Shown here: positions 9,626 to 18,890 of the stretch, in pieces
How positions within the stretch are numbered: the first letter of the stretch is position 1
Layout of the letters: the number at the start of each line of letters is the position of its first letter
Assembly: GCA_021732565.1 (NCBI GenBank)
Contig: JAKFUT010000068.1
Span: 1-59,774 of the forward strand
Direction: 5' to 3'
Length of the DNA: 59,774 nucleotides
Source: Candidatus Obscuribacterales bacterium
Lineage (GTDB): Bacteria > Cyanobacteriota > Vampirovibrionia > Obscuribacterales > Obscuribacteraceae
The notes under the pieces: generated by a model
Told to the model about the DNA's origin: nothing
The model's database searches: none
Seen by the model: the letters and a program-made list of their open reading frames with translations, nothing else
Program-made: the position numbers and the translations under genes

Positions 9626-9736
9626 ATGTTTGACTCACAATTTTCATTAGTTCGTCCGGTTCGATCATTCGAATCCGCCAGTTGCTCACTCTCTGGTTAT
9701 GCAATCGGCGCAACGTTACGAGCAGGGCATGTGTAA
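9626..9736 (+). CDS. Possible 36-residue small protein
   Basis: A short open frame with an excellent AAGGAG (9615-9620) five bases before its ATG. The product is Ser-rich and unremarkable (begins MFDSQFSLVR). It is the only supported candidate in the 620-bp stretch 9280-9900, which otherwise shows no gene. It could equally be a gene relic. Confidence 0.3.
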   Translation: MFDSQFSLVRPVRSFESASCSLSGYAIGATLRAGHV

Positions 9737-9900
9737 CACTCGCAATGAACGTTGGTCCGCACTCCCTTGAAACGGTCTCTAAAGGAAACCTTTGAATAAT
9801 CCATGTCGAAGCGCATCGAAAATCTTCTGTAGCGGTGGGCGACTCTCAATGATGGCTCAAGATTCATGCGCTATATTAGAAAGAATAGTCCGTGTAGACT

Positions 9901-10530
9901 TTGGATGCCAGATTGGAAATAGAGCGTTTAGAAGAACCTGGTACCAGTATTGATAGCGAGCCGTTCGCCCGAACTACGCTTGTATTCTTCGGCGCGGCAT
10001 GGGTTTGCACGCTTACTGCGATAGCATTGTCGGGGATATGGCACATGTTTTTGACCCGCTATGAAAACACCTTAGCGGCTGTTGTCTATGGCACATGGCT
10101 CAGCATTGTATTGGTTGCTACCAGGACGATCCAATCCCAAGTGAAATCCCATAAATATCGGCGGCGAAACTGGCTACTACAAATACCCGGGTCAGCTCAA
10201 CAAATTCTCCCGAGGTTAGAAGCACTGCTGATGGATAAAAGCAGCGCAAATGGGTGGAAATTGGTAAAAGCCCGCTCTCATGAAGGAATCCAGGCAAGGA
10301 CCTATGTAATGAGTTTTACACAGCTGAGATTTAGCTACCAAGTTTTGCTCCATGCTCAGATTTTGCCAACTGTGTCCACCTCGTCATGTATGATACGGTA
10401 CTGGTTTGACTTCACAGATGTTCCTCTTTGGGCGGTGCCATTCGCCAAAGTGCTGGAATCAACAGAAAAGGGAATTTCGAAAGTGTCCATGGACGCTTCG
10501 CGGATTGAGCTATCCACAGGCACGCTCTGA
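9901..10530 (+). CDS. Two-TM membrane protein of unknown function
   Basis: Protein of 209 residues with two adjacent hydrophobic segments (about residues 25-46 and 57-76), then a basic stretch KYRRRNWLL and a ~130-residue soluble domain, presumably cytoplasmic. No family was recognised. It starts with TTG directly after an in-frame stop (TAG 9895-9897) and has no clear Shine-Dalgarno, so the true start is uncertain. Confidence 0.55.
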   Translation: MDARLEIERLEEPGTSIDSEPFARTTLVFFGAAWVCTLTAIALSGIWHMFLTRYENTLAAVVYGTWLSIVLVATRTIQSQVKSHKYRRRNWLLQIPGSAQQILPRLEALLMDKSSANGWKLVKARSHEGIQARTYVMSFTQLRFSYQVLLHAQILPTVSTSSCMIRYWFDFTDVPLWAVPFAKVLESTEKGISKVSMDASRIELSTGTL

Positions 10531-10895
10531 TCTGCGGGGGGTGGGAGTAGGTTGACGGGGGTCAGTCTCGGTACATTTCCAATTCTTCAACGAGGCAGCA
10601 CGAGCCGTGGCCGATAGGGGCAGGTCGCGCCTTGTGGGAGTCGACAGTGTGATTATTGCCCAAGGACCAGATTGACCGCCTCTCATTACCGGGAGACCGG
10701 GTTGCCTACGGACATCAGATATTTTGATTGGACCATTTCTGTCTATCAGCGTGACGGCGGAAGTACGCTGTCTGGATGGAAGGATACTCTGCTCAGGCTG
10801 TTGTGAAAGGACCCGGCAGGGCATAAGCCGACGACAGGCGACACGGCTGGCTACTGTTGTTGTACACTGGAGTAGTTAACGAGGAGTGATGGATT
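10531..10895. other. Non-coding stretch
   Basis: About 365 bp without a convincing gene. A minus-strand open frame covers part of it but has no ribosome-binding site and atypical composition. The region ends with the GAGGAGTG Shine-Dalgarno (10881-10888) of the next gene. Confidence 0.4.
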
Positions 10896-11195
10896 GTGGG
10901 TTTGACACAAATCAAGCTGTTGCACATCTTGTTGCTCATCTCGATAGTCGTGGCAGCAGGATCGATAGCGCCTGGTTTTGCGCAGCAAACGCGAGCTCAA
11001 CAACATGCTCGATTGTTACTGAAATCGTTGAATCGAAATGCAATCAGTCATGCCACCAGTCAGGCAACAAGCGAGGCTTCCCCGCCCGTGGCCGGCTACC
11101 CGATATTTATTCCTAATGCGGTTATTGCACCAGGGCGTGTCTACATACGTCACTCGCAACCACGTGGTGCGACAAAAGAACGAACAAAGAAGTAG
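10896..11195 (+). CDS. Small secreted protein with signal peptide
   Basis: Protein of 99 residues. Residues ~5-30 form a clear signal peptide (a Leu/Ile/Val core followed by APGFA-QQ, a good signal peptidase I site). The mature part is short, basic and Ser/Thr/Ala-rich, with no recognised domain. GTG 10896 lies eight bases after GAGGAGTG. An overlapping ATG at 10889 is in another frame and lacks a signal peptide. Confidence 0.6.
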   Translation: MGLTQIKLLHILLLISIVVAAGSIAPGFAQQTRAQQHARLLLKSLNRNAISHATSQATSEASPPVAGYPIFIPNAVIAPGRVYIRHSQPRGATKERTKK

Positions 11196-11264
11196 TCTGC
11201 GGTTATTCAGGAACAGCACTTGAATCTTCTTGGCATAAATAGGTCGCTTCACAAATCTGAAATC

Positions 11265-11327
11265 TGCGAGAATTACGGACACGTAACCGATTACTGGCGC
11301 TGTAGCACGGGTTCATCTCGATGTAGA
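11265..11327 (+). pseudogene. Relic of a small zinc-ribbon-like gene
   Basis: This 63-bp stretch aligns without gaps to 20724-20786 inside the small zinc-ribbon-like gene at 20517 (51 of 63 identical by hand count). It encodes CENYGHxxD...G-S-x-RCR, but the second CxxC half is lost (LYL instead of DCN). There is no start codon or upstream coding region in frame. It overlaps the end of the lipoprotein gene on the opposite strand. Confidence 0.55.
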
Positions 11328-11527
11328 TTGTATCTCGCCGCCCCCCGAATACGATACCCCTCAATGCTCGCGGGGGAACTCTTAATCAACTGATCACCCG
11401 CAAGGAGAGCGTCCTGGTAATTTCCTTCGTCCAGGTACTTTTGCCCCGCACTGCTGTTCGAAGGACTCCCGCCACAACTTGTGACCAGACAACAGATTAC
11501 CAATAGAAAAACGCTATGTGTTCGCAT
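11291..11527 (-). CDS. Truncated TPR lipoprotein
   Basis: Product of 78 residues starting with a lipoprotein signal peptide: a hydrophobic core and lipobox LVTSC with the lipidated Cys at residue 18. One and a half TPR-like helices follow (AGQKYLDEGNYQDALLAGDQL). The reading frame then runs into the antisense of the zinc-ribbon relic (its last ~12 codons), so the TPR domain ends abruptly after GAARYNLH. The start has GGAGG six bases upstream. It is probably a broken remnant of a longer TPR lipoprotein, although the intact promoter and start mean a short lipoprotein may still be made. Confidence 0.55.
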   Translation of the reverse strand: MRTHSVFLLVICCLVTSCGGSPSNSSAGQKYLDEGNYQDALLAGDQLIKSSPASIEGYRIRGAARYNLHRDEPVLQRQ

Positions 11528-11655
11528 CAGGGGCCTCCGAAAAACGGATATTATATCTACTCCGGTAATGATTGCATTACATGCGACTTCAGGTTTCAGA
11601 GTAGAACTGCTCTCTTGAAAACAATCCGAGCAGGTGACATTGCCACCAGTGGCCC

Positions 11656-11695
11656 GTACCGCACTGTTGTTGTCGACGTCGCTGGATTGGCATTA
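11656..11695. repeat. Dispersed 40-bp repeat, copy B
   Basis: Second copy of the repeat at 7691-7730 (39 of 40 identical). It lies about 130-170 bp upstream of the lipoprotein start at 11527 and just past the end of the sensor kinase gene. Nothing else was recognised in 11528-11744. Confidence 0.75.
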
Positions 11696-11744
11696 ATACT
11701 CGCAGTCGAACACCTCTGTGCAAGGCTTACAAGGTTCATACCGG

Positions 11745-13211
11745 CTAGGCAAGCGGCACCTGCACCCAAAAAATTGATCCTGAAGGTTCGTTGTCGCGAA
11801 CGCCAATCTTGCCACCGTGCTGTGTCACGATTGCCTTTGTTATAGCCAGACCCAGACCGCTGCCCTTGTCCCTTATTTCTTCAGCACTTTTACTCTGGTA
11901 GAAACGTTCAAACACGCAATTGCGTTCGTTCTGTGGAATACCCGGGCCGTTGTCGGCAATACGGATCTCCAGCATTCCATCAACCTGTTCACCAGTTAGT
12001 GATACGGTCGAGCTTCCTTCCGGTGAGAATTTAATAGCATTCGTCAACAGGTTTACCACAACCTGTACGAGCCGATCCTCGTCGCCAAGTATTTGAACAT
12101 CAAGCAGCTGCGATCTAAGGCGCACTCCATGGTGTTCGGCAAAAGCTTCCACTGCATCTGTGGACTTTTCGAATACGACAACTGCATCCACTTTTGACAC
12201 TTGCATCTCTAGTTCGCTTGCTTTCTCCACATCTAGCAGATCGTTAATCAGTCTTATTAGACGCGCAGTGCTCACTTCCGCACCAACAGTTCGACCCTTT
12301 AGCTCATCTGATAACACGCCATACACCCCGGCAGAGAGCATGTTCAAAAAAGCATGAACGGAGCTGAGGGGTGATCTTAACTCATGACTGACAACGCCTA
12401 TTAACTGTTGACGCTGTTCCGCGGCTTCAATCAAAGCTCGAGCGGCGTCATGCAAAACACCGTCTACGCGCGCGATTTCGTCGTCGCCACTTACTCGTGC
12501 TTGAAGAGTTTCATTCCTGCCCAGACTGGCAATGTTATCCATCAAGAGGTGCAACCGTCCTGTGAGGTTGCCGTAAAAATACAACGATAGTGCTATAAAA
12601 GCAGCGCTGATGACAGCTGCCGCAAAGACGAAAATGTAAAGTAATGCGCGAAGCTGCTCTGCAGCTGCAGGCGAAGTCTTGTCTGTTTCCTTCACAACAT
12701 GCGTGAATGAATGCATTTCTGCGATAAAACCATTCAAAGTATCTGAGACATTTGCCGTAACATTGCTCTGGTCGAGCATAGAACGCAGATCCTTTTTCTG
12801 ATCGCCAAGCAATAATCGTTTCACTGCATCCATCTCCTGCAAGCTGTCATTGGCTCTCACCGCTAGCTTTTTCATGGCTGCCAGTTGTGCAGGATTGTTT
12901 TCCGTTAATTGGAGCAGACGCGATACTACATCCGAAACCCTTGCAGCCGACTCATCGTAGCGACTGAGGAAATTTGCATCATGCAGCGTGTTAAACAGGA
13001 GCAGCGCCTGCCCGCCACCGTAAAAGGTTGAAACAAGGTCGTTGGTGGAAGCAATGATTGTTCTATATCGATCGATCTTCATCGCCGCCTGCTGCTCCAC
13101 ATTGACCAATCCACCAAGTATTGCCGCAATAATGAATTCCAGCGTCAGTGGAATGGCGACCAACATCAGTCCCTTTTGGGTAAGATTGAATTTTCCCGGG
13201 CGGGGAATCAT
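11745..13211 (-). CDS. Membrane sensor histidine kinase (HAMP-HisKA-HATPase_c)
   Basis: Two-component sensor kinase of 488 residues. The order is TM1 (~15-36), a ~150-residue helical extracytoplasmic sensor, TM2 (~190-212), a HAMP linker, HisKA with phospho-acceptor His276 in VVSHELRSPLSS, and HATPase_c with N box NLLTNAIKF, G1 DNGPGIP and G2 GSGLGLAI. The four-helix, Gln/Leu-rich sensor resembles CHASE3-type ligand-binding regions, which is inference. The gene is divergent from the TPR-YD/response-regulator pair at 13257-16645 and probably signals to that OmpR-type regulator. Confidence 0.92.
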   Translation of the reverse strand: MIPRPGKFNLTQKGLMLVAIPLTLEFIIAAILGGLVNVEQQAAMKIDRYRTIIASTNDLVSTFYGGGQALLLFNTLHDANFLSRYDESAARVSDVVSRLLQLTENNPAQLAAMKKLAVRANDSLQEMDAVKRLLLGDQKKDLRSMLDQSNVTANVSDTLNGFIAEMHSFTHVVKETDKTSPAAAEQLRALLYIFVFAAAVISAAFIALSLYFYGNLTGRLHLLMDNIASLGRNETLQARVSGDDEIARVDGVLHDAARALIEAAEQRQQLIGVVSHELRSPLSSVHAFLNMLSAGVYGVLSDELKGRTVGAEVSTARLIRLINDLLDVEKASELEMQVSKVDAVVVFEKSTDAVEAFAEHHGVRLRSQLLDVQILGDEDRLVQVVVNLLTNAIKFSPEGSSTVSLTGEQVDGMLEIRIADNGPGIPQNERNCVFERFYQSKSAEEIRDKGSGLGLAITKAIVTQHGGKIGVRDNEPSGSIFWVQVPLA

Positions 13212-13256
13212 TATGGAGTTATACCAGGCGGATCAAGTGGTTTAGCGGTAAGCAAA

Positions 13257-15929
13257 ATGTTGTTAAAGGAACGACTATTGATATCAGCGGCCGTAATTAT
13301 AGCGGTTGCAGGATCAATTATTCTCTGGCGCTTGAGACCAATTGAAGAAGAGTGGAATCGACTTTCCCACGACGGGCTGCTAGCCATGCGCCAGTCCAAA
13401 TACGATCAGTCGAGAGCCTCTCTGAAATCGGCATATACACTTGCAAGCGAACGCCTGCTGCCCAATCGGCTTACGGTGGAAAGCCTTTACAATTTAGCTC
13501 TGCTGGCAAGGGCTGAGAGCCGCTCTCAAGAATCACTTAATCTGTTATTGCGTGCCTGCGATTGTGGTGAGCAATGTCTATCGTGCGATGATCCGGATCT
13601 GATTTCAGTCCATCAAGCGATGGGTAATGCCTACTTTCAGAATAATCAACCCCTGAAAGCCTGTGAAAATTTTCGAAGTGAGATTGCGGCGCGAAAAAGA
13701 CTCTTCAGGGGAAACGATCCCGCCGTGCAACGCGAACTAGCATTGGTGCTATTGGCTGAGTTAAATGCGCAGCAATTCGCTGCCGCGGAAGAAATCATTC
13801 GCTCCATTGTCGCAGCCTCTAAGTCTGAGATTGGCGTCGGAGACTACAACCGGGAACACCACGCGATTGTCGCGTCGCTCACTGACTATTGTCTACAAAA
13901 GGGACGTGATGCTGCACCAACTCCGTCCTTTTCTCTGCTTCGCTGTGCATACCTGCTTTCCGCCATGCTTCCATTGCAGAGCTCAAGCAGGCTCTGTGCA
14001 TCCCAACTGTATGTGAAAAAACTCATCGACGCAGTTCTGAAAGTGTCTGGACAGCGCGATAAAAAACAGTCAGAGAAAGAACAACAGTACCTTGCTGAGG
14101 TTGCCAACTATGTTGATGAGACTCTGGAACGCGCAACCGCAAATGGTGCCGAAGGACTACACGCATTGGTCCTGATGGCTGCCGGCAGCCAGGCCGGCGG
14201 TGATTCTCTTACATCCGGCTTAATTGCCAAAAAGGTTCAACAACGATTTTCCAAGAAACTCACCCGGGAAGATTCCTGGATAATCAGGCGTGTGCAGGCT
14301 TGCTCGTTGTACGCTGATAACCGCCGGGCCGAGGCGGCGGCGATACTGGATAAGCTATACCAGGAGGCGTTGGCGCAGAAAGATGTGCTCAAACAGGGGC
14401 GCCTTCTGCGTGAAATCGTCCAGGTCGCTGCGGACGATTCTGACGGGTTGCGCTATACTGCGCTTTCAGTTGAGCTGTCGAGAAAACACCCTCCCGATGT
14501 AGTGCTGTGGACGCGGATACTGGGCGCTCCTCAGAGTTCTTATGCCGGAGATCCACGTTGTTGGTCGGCGCTTGAACGCGCACTATCCGGTTGGAGCTCC
14601 CGTCGTCTGACAGAACGAACAGGGGCAACTGACAAGAGTAAATCTTCTGAACAAGAGAGCTTGAACGCACTGATGTCCATGTCCTATCAGCATGGTGTCC
14701 GGCTTTTCGAAAATGGGCAATATAGACTGGCAATATCGGCGTTGCGAAGTGCATTAGCTATGGGAAAACGTGGATGGGGGATGAGTTCGGCAATGCGTCT
14801 GGACTGCCTTCACTTGCTCGGAGAAGCCTTGCTGGAGGATGACTCACTTGCGGCAAGCGAGCGAGTACTCAAAGAACTGCTGGGCGAGCAGAAGAAATCC
14901 AGTGGAGGGTCCCGGGGCCGGTTTGCCAATGCAAAAGCTGAGATTGGCCAGATCTACAAAAAACGTGGCATGAAAAAAGAGTCAATCAATTGGATGAAAC
15001 AAGCCGTTTTCATGCTTGAAGAAGCCGCTCCACTCAGTCACGATGATGCACTGGTTCTGGTTCATCTGAGGCAGGAGTATGAGATATTCACGATTGAGAG
15101 CTGGGAAAATGCCGTCATGATGTCCAATATCAATTGGTCGCGTACAACGATTGGCAAGGATGGAAAAAAGCAAACTCGCTACTGGGATGGGCTTGACCAT
15201 GACTATACTCGGCGCCCCGCGAAGCGTGCCGACGGTAGAGATGAGGTCACCGGGAATTCGGACGGCACCTCTACAGTACATTTTGAACCAAAGTCCGACG
15301 AGTTGCTTGGCGTGACGCGCAATTTGATGACCAACGAGATTACCACGACGTACGACGGCGGGTACTCATACAAGATCAATTTGAACCTGATGAAGATGGA
15401 GTGTATTAATCCTGACGGAACGAAGGTGACCTATTTTAACGATTCTTCCAGATGGCGCAAGCCGGTATCAGTTAGTCAAAACGGCGATAATACCAGGGTC
15501 ACCTTCGGATCTGACAGTGTCACCAAAGAGATGACCGCCAACAAAACAACAGGCGAGTCACAATACAAATTCAACGACGGGCGCGAAATCCACTACGCAG
15601 GATATAACGATCATTGGAACATAATAAGGTTCAAACAGGGCTCGACCGAATTGAGTTTCAAATACGATAAGGTCATCGAGGCGGTGAGTATGAGACGGTC
15701 CTGGTCGTCATATGGCGAGTTGACCAGTGTGAGAAGTTCAGACGGGCGTACTGATCTGAAGAAGATTTCGCCGAATGGGAGCCATCAGAATTCGTATTCA
15801 GGCACAATTGACGGCAAGAGCGTTTGCTTGACAGGGAACGTCAAACCCAACTCAGACGGCGGTTTGACAGTTTACAAGAAAGATTGTCCAACCCCGACGA
15901 TTTACAAAATGGTGCATAGTAAGTTGTAA
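13257..15929 (+). CDS. Membrane-anchored TPR protein with C-terminal YD-like repeats
   Basis: About 890 residues. It has an N-terminal transmembrane anchor (LLISAAVIIAVAGSIILW), then a long helical TPR-type region to residue ~640 (for example LLRACDCGEQC, LALVLLAELNAQQFAAAEEII, AIRSAL-type helices). The last ~250 residues are YD/RHS-like beta repeats (TTTYDGGYSYKINLN, RVTFGSDSVTKEM, YKFNDGREIHYAGY). It would be a periplasmic or surface protein held at the inner membrane. ATG 13257 is preferred to the longer frame (from 13176), which would overlap the divergent kinase start. The OmpR regulator follows 36 bp downstream, so the three genes form one signalling neighbourhood. Confidence 0.75.
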   Translation: MLLKERLLISAAVIIAVAGSIILWRLRPIEEEWNRLSHDGLLAMRQSKYDQSRASLKSAYTLASERLLPNRLTVESLYNLALLARAESRSQESLNLLLRACDCGEQCLSCDDPDLISVHQAMGNAYFQNNQPLKACENFRSEIAARKRLFRGNDPAVQRELALVLLAELNAQQFAAAEEIIRSIVAASKSEIGVGDYNREHHAIVASLTDYCLQKGRDAAPTPSFSLLRCAYLLSAMLPLQSSSRLCASQLYVKKLIDAVLKVSGQRDKKQSEKEQQYLAEVANYVDETLERATANGAEGLHALVLMAAGSQAGGDSLTSGLIAKKVQQRFSKKLTREDSWIIRRVQACSLYADNRRAEAAAILDKLYQEALAQKDVLKQGRLLREIVQVAADDSDGLRYTALSVELSRKHPPDVVLWTRILGAPQSSYAGDPRCWSALERALSGWSSRRLTERTGATDKSKSSEQESLNALMSMSYQHGVRLFENGQYRLAISALRSALAMGKRGWGMSSAMRLDCLHLLGEALLEDDSLAASERVLKELLGEQKKSSGGSRGRFANAKAEIGQIYKKRGMKKESINWMKQAVFMLEEAAPLSHDDALVLVHLRQEYEIFTIESWENAVMMSNINWSRTTIGKDGKKQTRYWDGLDHDYTRRPAKRADGRDEVTGNSDGTSTVHFEPKSDELLGVTRNLMTNEITTTYDGGYSYKINLNLMKMECINPDGTKVTYFNDSSRWRKPVSVSQNGDNTRVTFGSDSVTKEMTANKTTGESQYKFNDGREIHYAGYNDHWNIIRFKQGSTELSFKYDKVIEAVSMRRSWSSYGELTSVRSSDGRTDLKKISPNGSHQNSYSGTIDGKSVCLTGNVKPNSDGGLTVYKKDCPTPTIYKMVHSKL

Positions 15930-15964
15930 TTATTGGCTCCTGTTCGAGACCGACGAGGATTTTT

Positions 15965-16645
15965 ATGCCGAAAGTACTTGTTGTTGAAGACGATCAATTT
16001 GTAGCAGCCATGATTAGCGACGCACTTAAGCACGAGCGAGTTGAGGTGGAAACGGCTTCCGACGGGCAACTCGGCTTGCATATGTTGACCTCGCTCGAAT
16101 ACGACATGGTTATTCTGGACTGGGATTTGCCCCACATAAGCGGTATTGAGCTGTGCCGTAAGCTGCGAGCGCGAGGCATGAGTGTTCCAGTACTTATGCT
16201 GACAGGAAAGGGATTGATTCACGAAAAGGAAGCTGGCTTCGATTCCGGCGCAGATGACTACTTGACCAAGCCATTCAATATCAGGGAATTGGTGGCGCGT
16301 GTTAAGTCAGCATTGCGCCGAGCCGGAGGCGCTACTTTCGACGGCTGTTTGAGAGTTGGCGATCTGGTGCTCGATGCCAAAGCATTTATTGCGTGGCGCG
16401 GTAACGATAAACTTGATCTTGTTCGCAAGGAGTTTCGGATTCTTGAGTTTCTCATGCGTCACCCAAATCAAGTCTTCTCACCGGAATCGCTAATTGAACA
16501 TGTGTGGGGGCGTGACTCCGAGGTGTCGTTGGACGTGGTGAAAGTGTGGATCAATCGACTCAGAAAGAAACTACAATCCACAGGTGAGGGAACTGCGTTG
16601 ATTGAGTCGGTTTACGGCGCTGGTTACCGGTTGAACCGGCCGTAA
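15965..16645 (+). CDS. OmpR-family response regulator
   Basis: Two-domain regulator of 226 residues: a receiver domain with the acidic pair Asp9/Asp10, phospho-acceptor Asp52 in VILDWDLP, Thr80 and Lys102 (TKPF), then a C-terminal winged-helix DNA-binding domain (RKEFRILEFLMRHPNQVFS ... WINRLRKKL ... YGAGYRL). It lies 36 bp after the TPR-YD gene and near the divergent kinase at 11745-13211, its probable partner. OmpR-family proteins bind direct repeats phased at about 10-11 bp. Confidence 0.95.
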   Translation: MPKVLVVEDDQFVAAMISDALKHERVEVETASDGQLGLHMLTSLEYDMVILDWDLPHISGIELCRKLRARGMSVPVLMLTGKGLIHEKEAGFDSGADDYLTKPFNIRELVARVKSALRRAGGATFDGCLRVGDLVLDAKAFIAWRGNDKLDLVRKEFRILEFLMRHPNQVFSPESLIEHVWGRDSEVSLDVVKVWINRLRKKLQSTGEGTALIESVYGAGYRLNRP

Positions 16646-16720
16646 ATCTCCCAACCGGTTTAGGACCAACGGTAAACACACAGCGTTCATCATCTATTCC
16701 GGTCACCAATGGGTTGGCCG

Positions 16721-16794
16721 CGTTCGAACGTTTGGACCAGTAAACACCTCATGCCATTCCTGTCACACACGCTGGTTCGTTAGCCGTTCGAACG
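16721..16794. promoter_or_regulatory. Duplicated 10-bp palindrome CGTTCGAACG
   Basis: The perfect palindrome CGTTCGAACG occurs at 16721-16730 and 16785-16794, each followed by TTTGG[AT]CC. Each is preceded by a related [TC]ATTCC[GT]GTCAC sequence, so it is a diverged direct repeat with 64-bp period. It lies in the 425-bp gap (16646-17070) downstream of the response regulator, which contains no gene that I can support. Function unknown; an operator pair or relic of a duplication are possible. Confidence 0.5.
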
Positions 16795-17070
16795 TTTGGT
16801 CCGATGTTTCGCTGGTCGATAGTGATGCCCGGCGTGCATCATGACTTGTCATTGCAGTTGCGGAGCCTGGACGCGAGTTGACGATGCTGTCCGGTGGCCA
16901 TGGCCACAGATGGTCGGTAATTCGGTCTTCAATCGTTACAACGAGCTGCTCCAAATCCAGCAGCCAAAACGCCTGCCAGTCATGCCACGAAACTGCCACA
17001 AATAATTTACTTCTGTGTTTCTATTGTTTCTTAATCTAAGAGGCATGAAGGTTGGTTCGGATTTTGGAGT

Positions 17071-17853
17071 ATGCCTGTGGACACATCATTAGATAATTTC
17101 GGAATCAAGCGCTCGAAGGCAAGAACAGCAGAGAACCTCGCTAATTTTGATCTTGCGAGCCAACGTGCCTCGGCACGTCCGAGTAGCTTTGTAGGACGAC
17201 GAACTTCCACTCAGACGGCTACAAATGGTGCTTCCCTCCAATTGACATGCGGAAAAGGCATCTGGGAAAAAGATATTTTCTTGAACATCGTTTTGGATGA
17301 TCGGTTCTCTTGCACTGTGGGTCTGCTTAGCTTGTTGCTGATTCTTGGAATATGGCTAGTCTCAACAACTCCCAATCTGGAGTTAACTAAAGAGTCAACG
17401 GCGAAGTCAAGCCAAAGCAAGCAGAGTGTTTCTTGTAAGAGAGCAAAGGCTGTATTGCAACCCAATCGCACTAAGATTGCCACAGGGCGCAGAGCAGTTC
17501 AAGCAAGTTTGCCTCCCATAACTTATTCCTACGCTGCCACTGTCGACTCGCAGTCCAATATCCCACAGACCACACCCGCTCAGGGACAACTAGCCCCTGG
17601 TAAAATGGAACCGGAACTTCGCAGAGAAGTTCGTCGCTTGGTGCAAGACGCAGTTCAGGAACATGTACAGCCGACAAACATGCCGTATCGTGCTCAAGTT
17701 TTCGGACCGGTAGATGCTGGCTATCCAGATCAGAAGACCGACTCCACCCCTGCTCCGGCAGAGCAGACTACAGATCATGTAGAGGCGAGACCAGTACATA
17801 GAGCTCCTTTTGGAGTTTGGAACGGGTCTGCTCCCGCAACTAGAAACGACTAG
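17071..17853 (+). CDS. Single-TM protein preceding the TadE-like cluster
   Basis: Protein of 260 residues, function unknown. A single strong TM helix (~residues 83-98, LLSLLLILGIWLV) separates a basic Ser/Thr-rich N-terminus from a Ser/Pro/Gln-rich, probably extracytoplasmic tail with a short charged helix (ELRREVRRLVQDAVQEHV). The GGAG upstream of ATG 17071 is only one base away, so the start is uncertain. It is followed 65 bp later by the first TadE-like gene and probably belongs to that cluster. Confidence 0.6.
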   Translation: MPVDTSLDNFGIKRSKARTAENLANFDLASQRASARPSSFVGRRTSTQTATNGASLQLTCGKGIWEKDIFLNIVLDDRFSCTVGLLSLLLILGIWLVSTTPNLELTKESTAKSSQSKQSVSCKRAKAVLQPNRTKIATGRRAVQASLPPITYSYAATVDSQSNIPQTTPAQGQLAPGKMEPELRREVRRLVQDAVQEHVQPTNMPYRAQVFGPVDAGYPDQKTDSTPAPAEQTTDHVEARPVHRAPFGVWNGSAPATRND

Positions 17854-17918
17854 CTTCCCCTGGTGATGATTCGGACCGGGAATTTGTGTCGGGTTAGGAG
17901 TTTCGGGAAGGAGTCCGT

Positions 17919-18734
17919 GTGGTTATGATCAAGTTAATAACAATGAGAAGTACATTTCGAAGTAAGACTGGCGCGGGGATTGTTGAAGGAGTCGTCGGGC
18001 TCTGGTTGCTCGTTTTTGTGGCAATAGCTCTGCTTGGAATGATAGCCAATGTAGGGGCTGCTACCTATTACAAGCAGAAGATCGGCTTCGTTGCCAATCA
18101 AGCCGCGCAATATGCGGCAAGCGTGCGCTGCTGGAACAGGGTGTACAACTATGCTGAATCAAGCGATCCAGGGGGACGCGATCAACAGGGCGATTATGAT
18201 CTTAACCCTGCTAACTATGATGTGCAGGTACAAACCGCACTCGTTGTCAATGCAATTCTCAGTGATATGGGAATGCCCGCGGCTTCTTCAGTCAGTGTAA
18301 CTGATACTGATGACGGCACAGGGATTGTGGCAACCATAAACGTAAGCGGGTTGGTAATGCCTTCCAGCAACATCGCTCTTCCTGCGGTAATAATGTTGCA
18401 GGACTCCGCCACTGCCGATCTGACATCCGGTCAGCCGCCGGCATTTGTCTGGTTGGGGGTAAACGGTGATCGCGATAAGGTTGTCGCAGTGCCGTCATTC
18501 GGTTCTTATGGACTTAATGGCGCCGGTCGGGGACTCAAAGGTCCGACAACAAGCAACCCCTACAATTCGTATGCGATCGGCATTACTTGTCCTGTGGAGT
18601 ATCAGCATGGCAGCGGACCTACTAACGGTGATACCGGCTCAAATATGGATCCTGTAATCCATATACCGCCTTGTCCGCAGTGGCACGCTGCGGCACCGGC
18701 ACTGGCACAAGGGCACCCCCGCCGTACTAGATGA
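17919..18734 (+). CDS. TadE-like pseudopilin-type protein 1
   Basis: Protein of 271 residues with a short basic N-terminus, then G-A-G-I-V-E-G and a ~24-residue TM helix, the arrangement of TadE/TadG minor pseudopilins. A conserved NxGAATYYKQKIGFVxNQAAQYAA segment follows and is shared with the next two proteins. The soluble part is beta-rich, and the tail is Pro/His/Ala-rich and unlike its paralogues. GTG 17919 is preferred (AAGGAG five bases upstream) over ATG 17925. Likely exported and anchored in the inner membrane. Confidence 0.7.
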   Translation: MVMIKLITMRSTFRSKTGAGIVEGVVGLWLLVFVAIALLGMIANVGAATYYKQKIGFVANQAAQYAASVRCWNRVYNYAESSDPGGRDQQGDYDLNPANYDVQVQTALVVNAILSDMGMPAASSVSVTDTDDGTGIVATINVSGLVMPSSNIALPAVIMLQDSATADLTSGQPPAFVWLGVNGDRDKVVAVPSFGSYGLNGAGRGLKGPTTSNPYNSYAIGITCPVEYQHGSGPTNGDTGSNMDPVIHIPPCPQWHAAAPALAQGHPRRTR

Positions 18735-18890
18735 TCAAAACCACTAAAGCATTAGTTGTGGTGTCCGAAGTCGTTTCAACAAACTTTGATGAGTAGCCGG
18801 TGTGACAGCAAGGTGTGACGAGAAACGCCATTAAGAGCGAGGTCGCGCTTCTGTTCTTCAACCCTTTATCCTATGCAGGAACATTAACAA

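Noticed and set aside
10845-10875. Possible third copy of the 40-bp repeat (CTACTGTTGTTGTACACTGG)
   Set aside because: Only about a dozen bases match the core and the rest diverges; likely chance.
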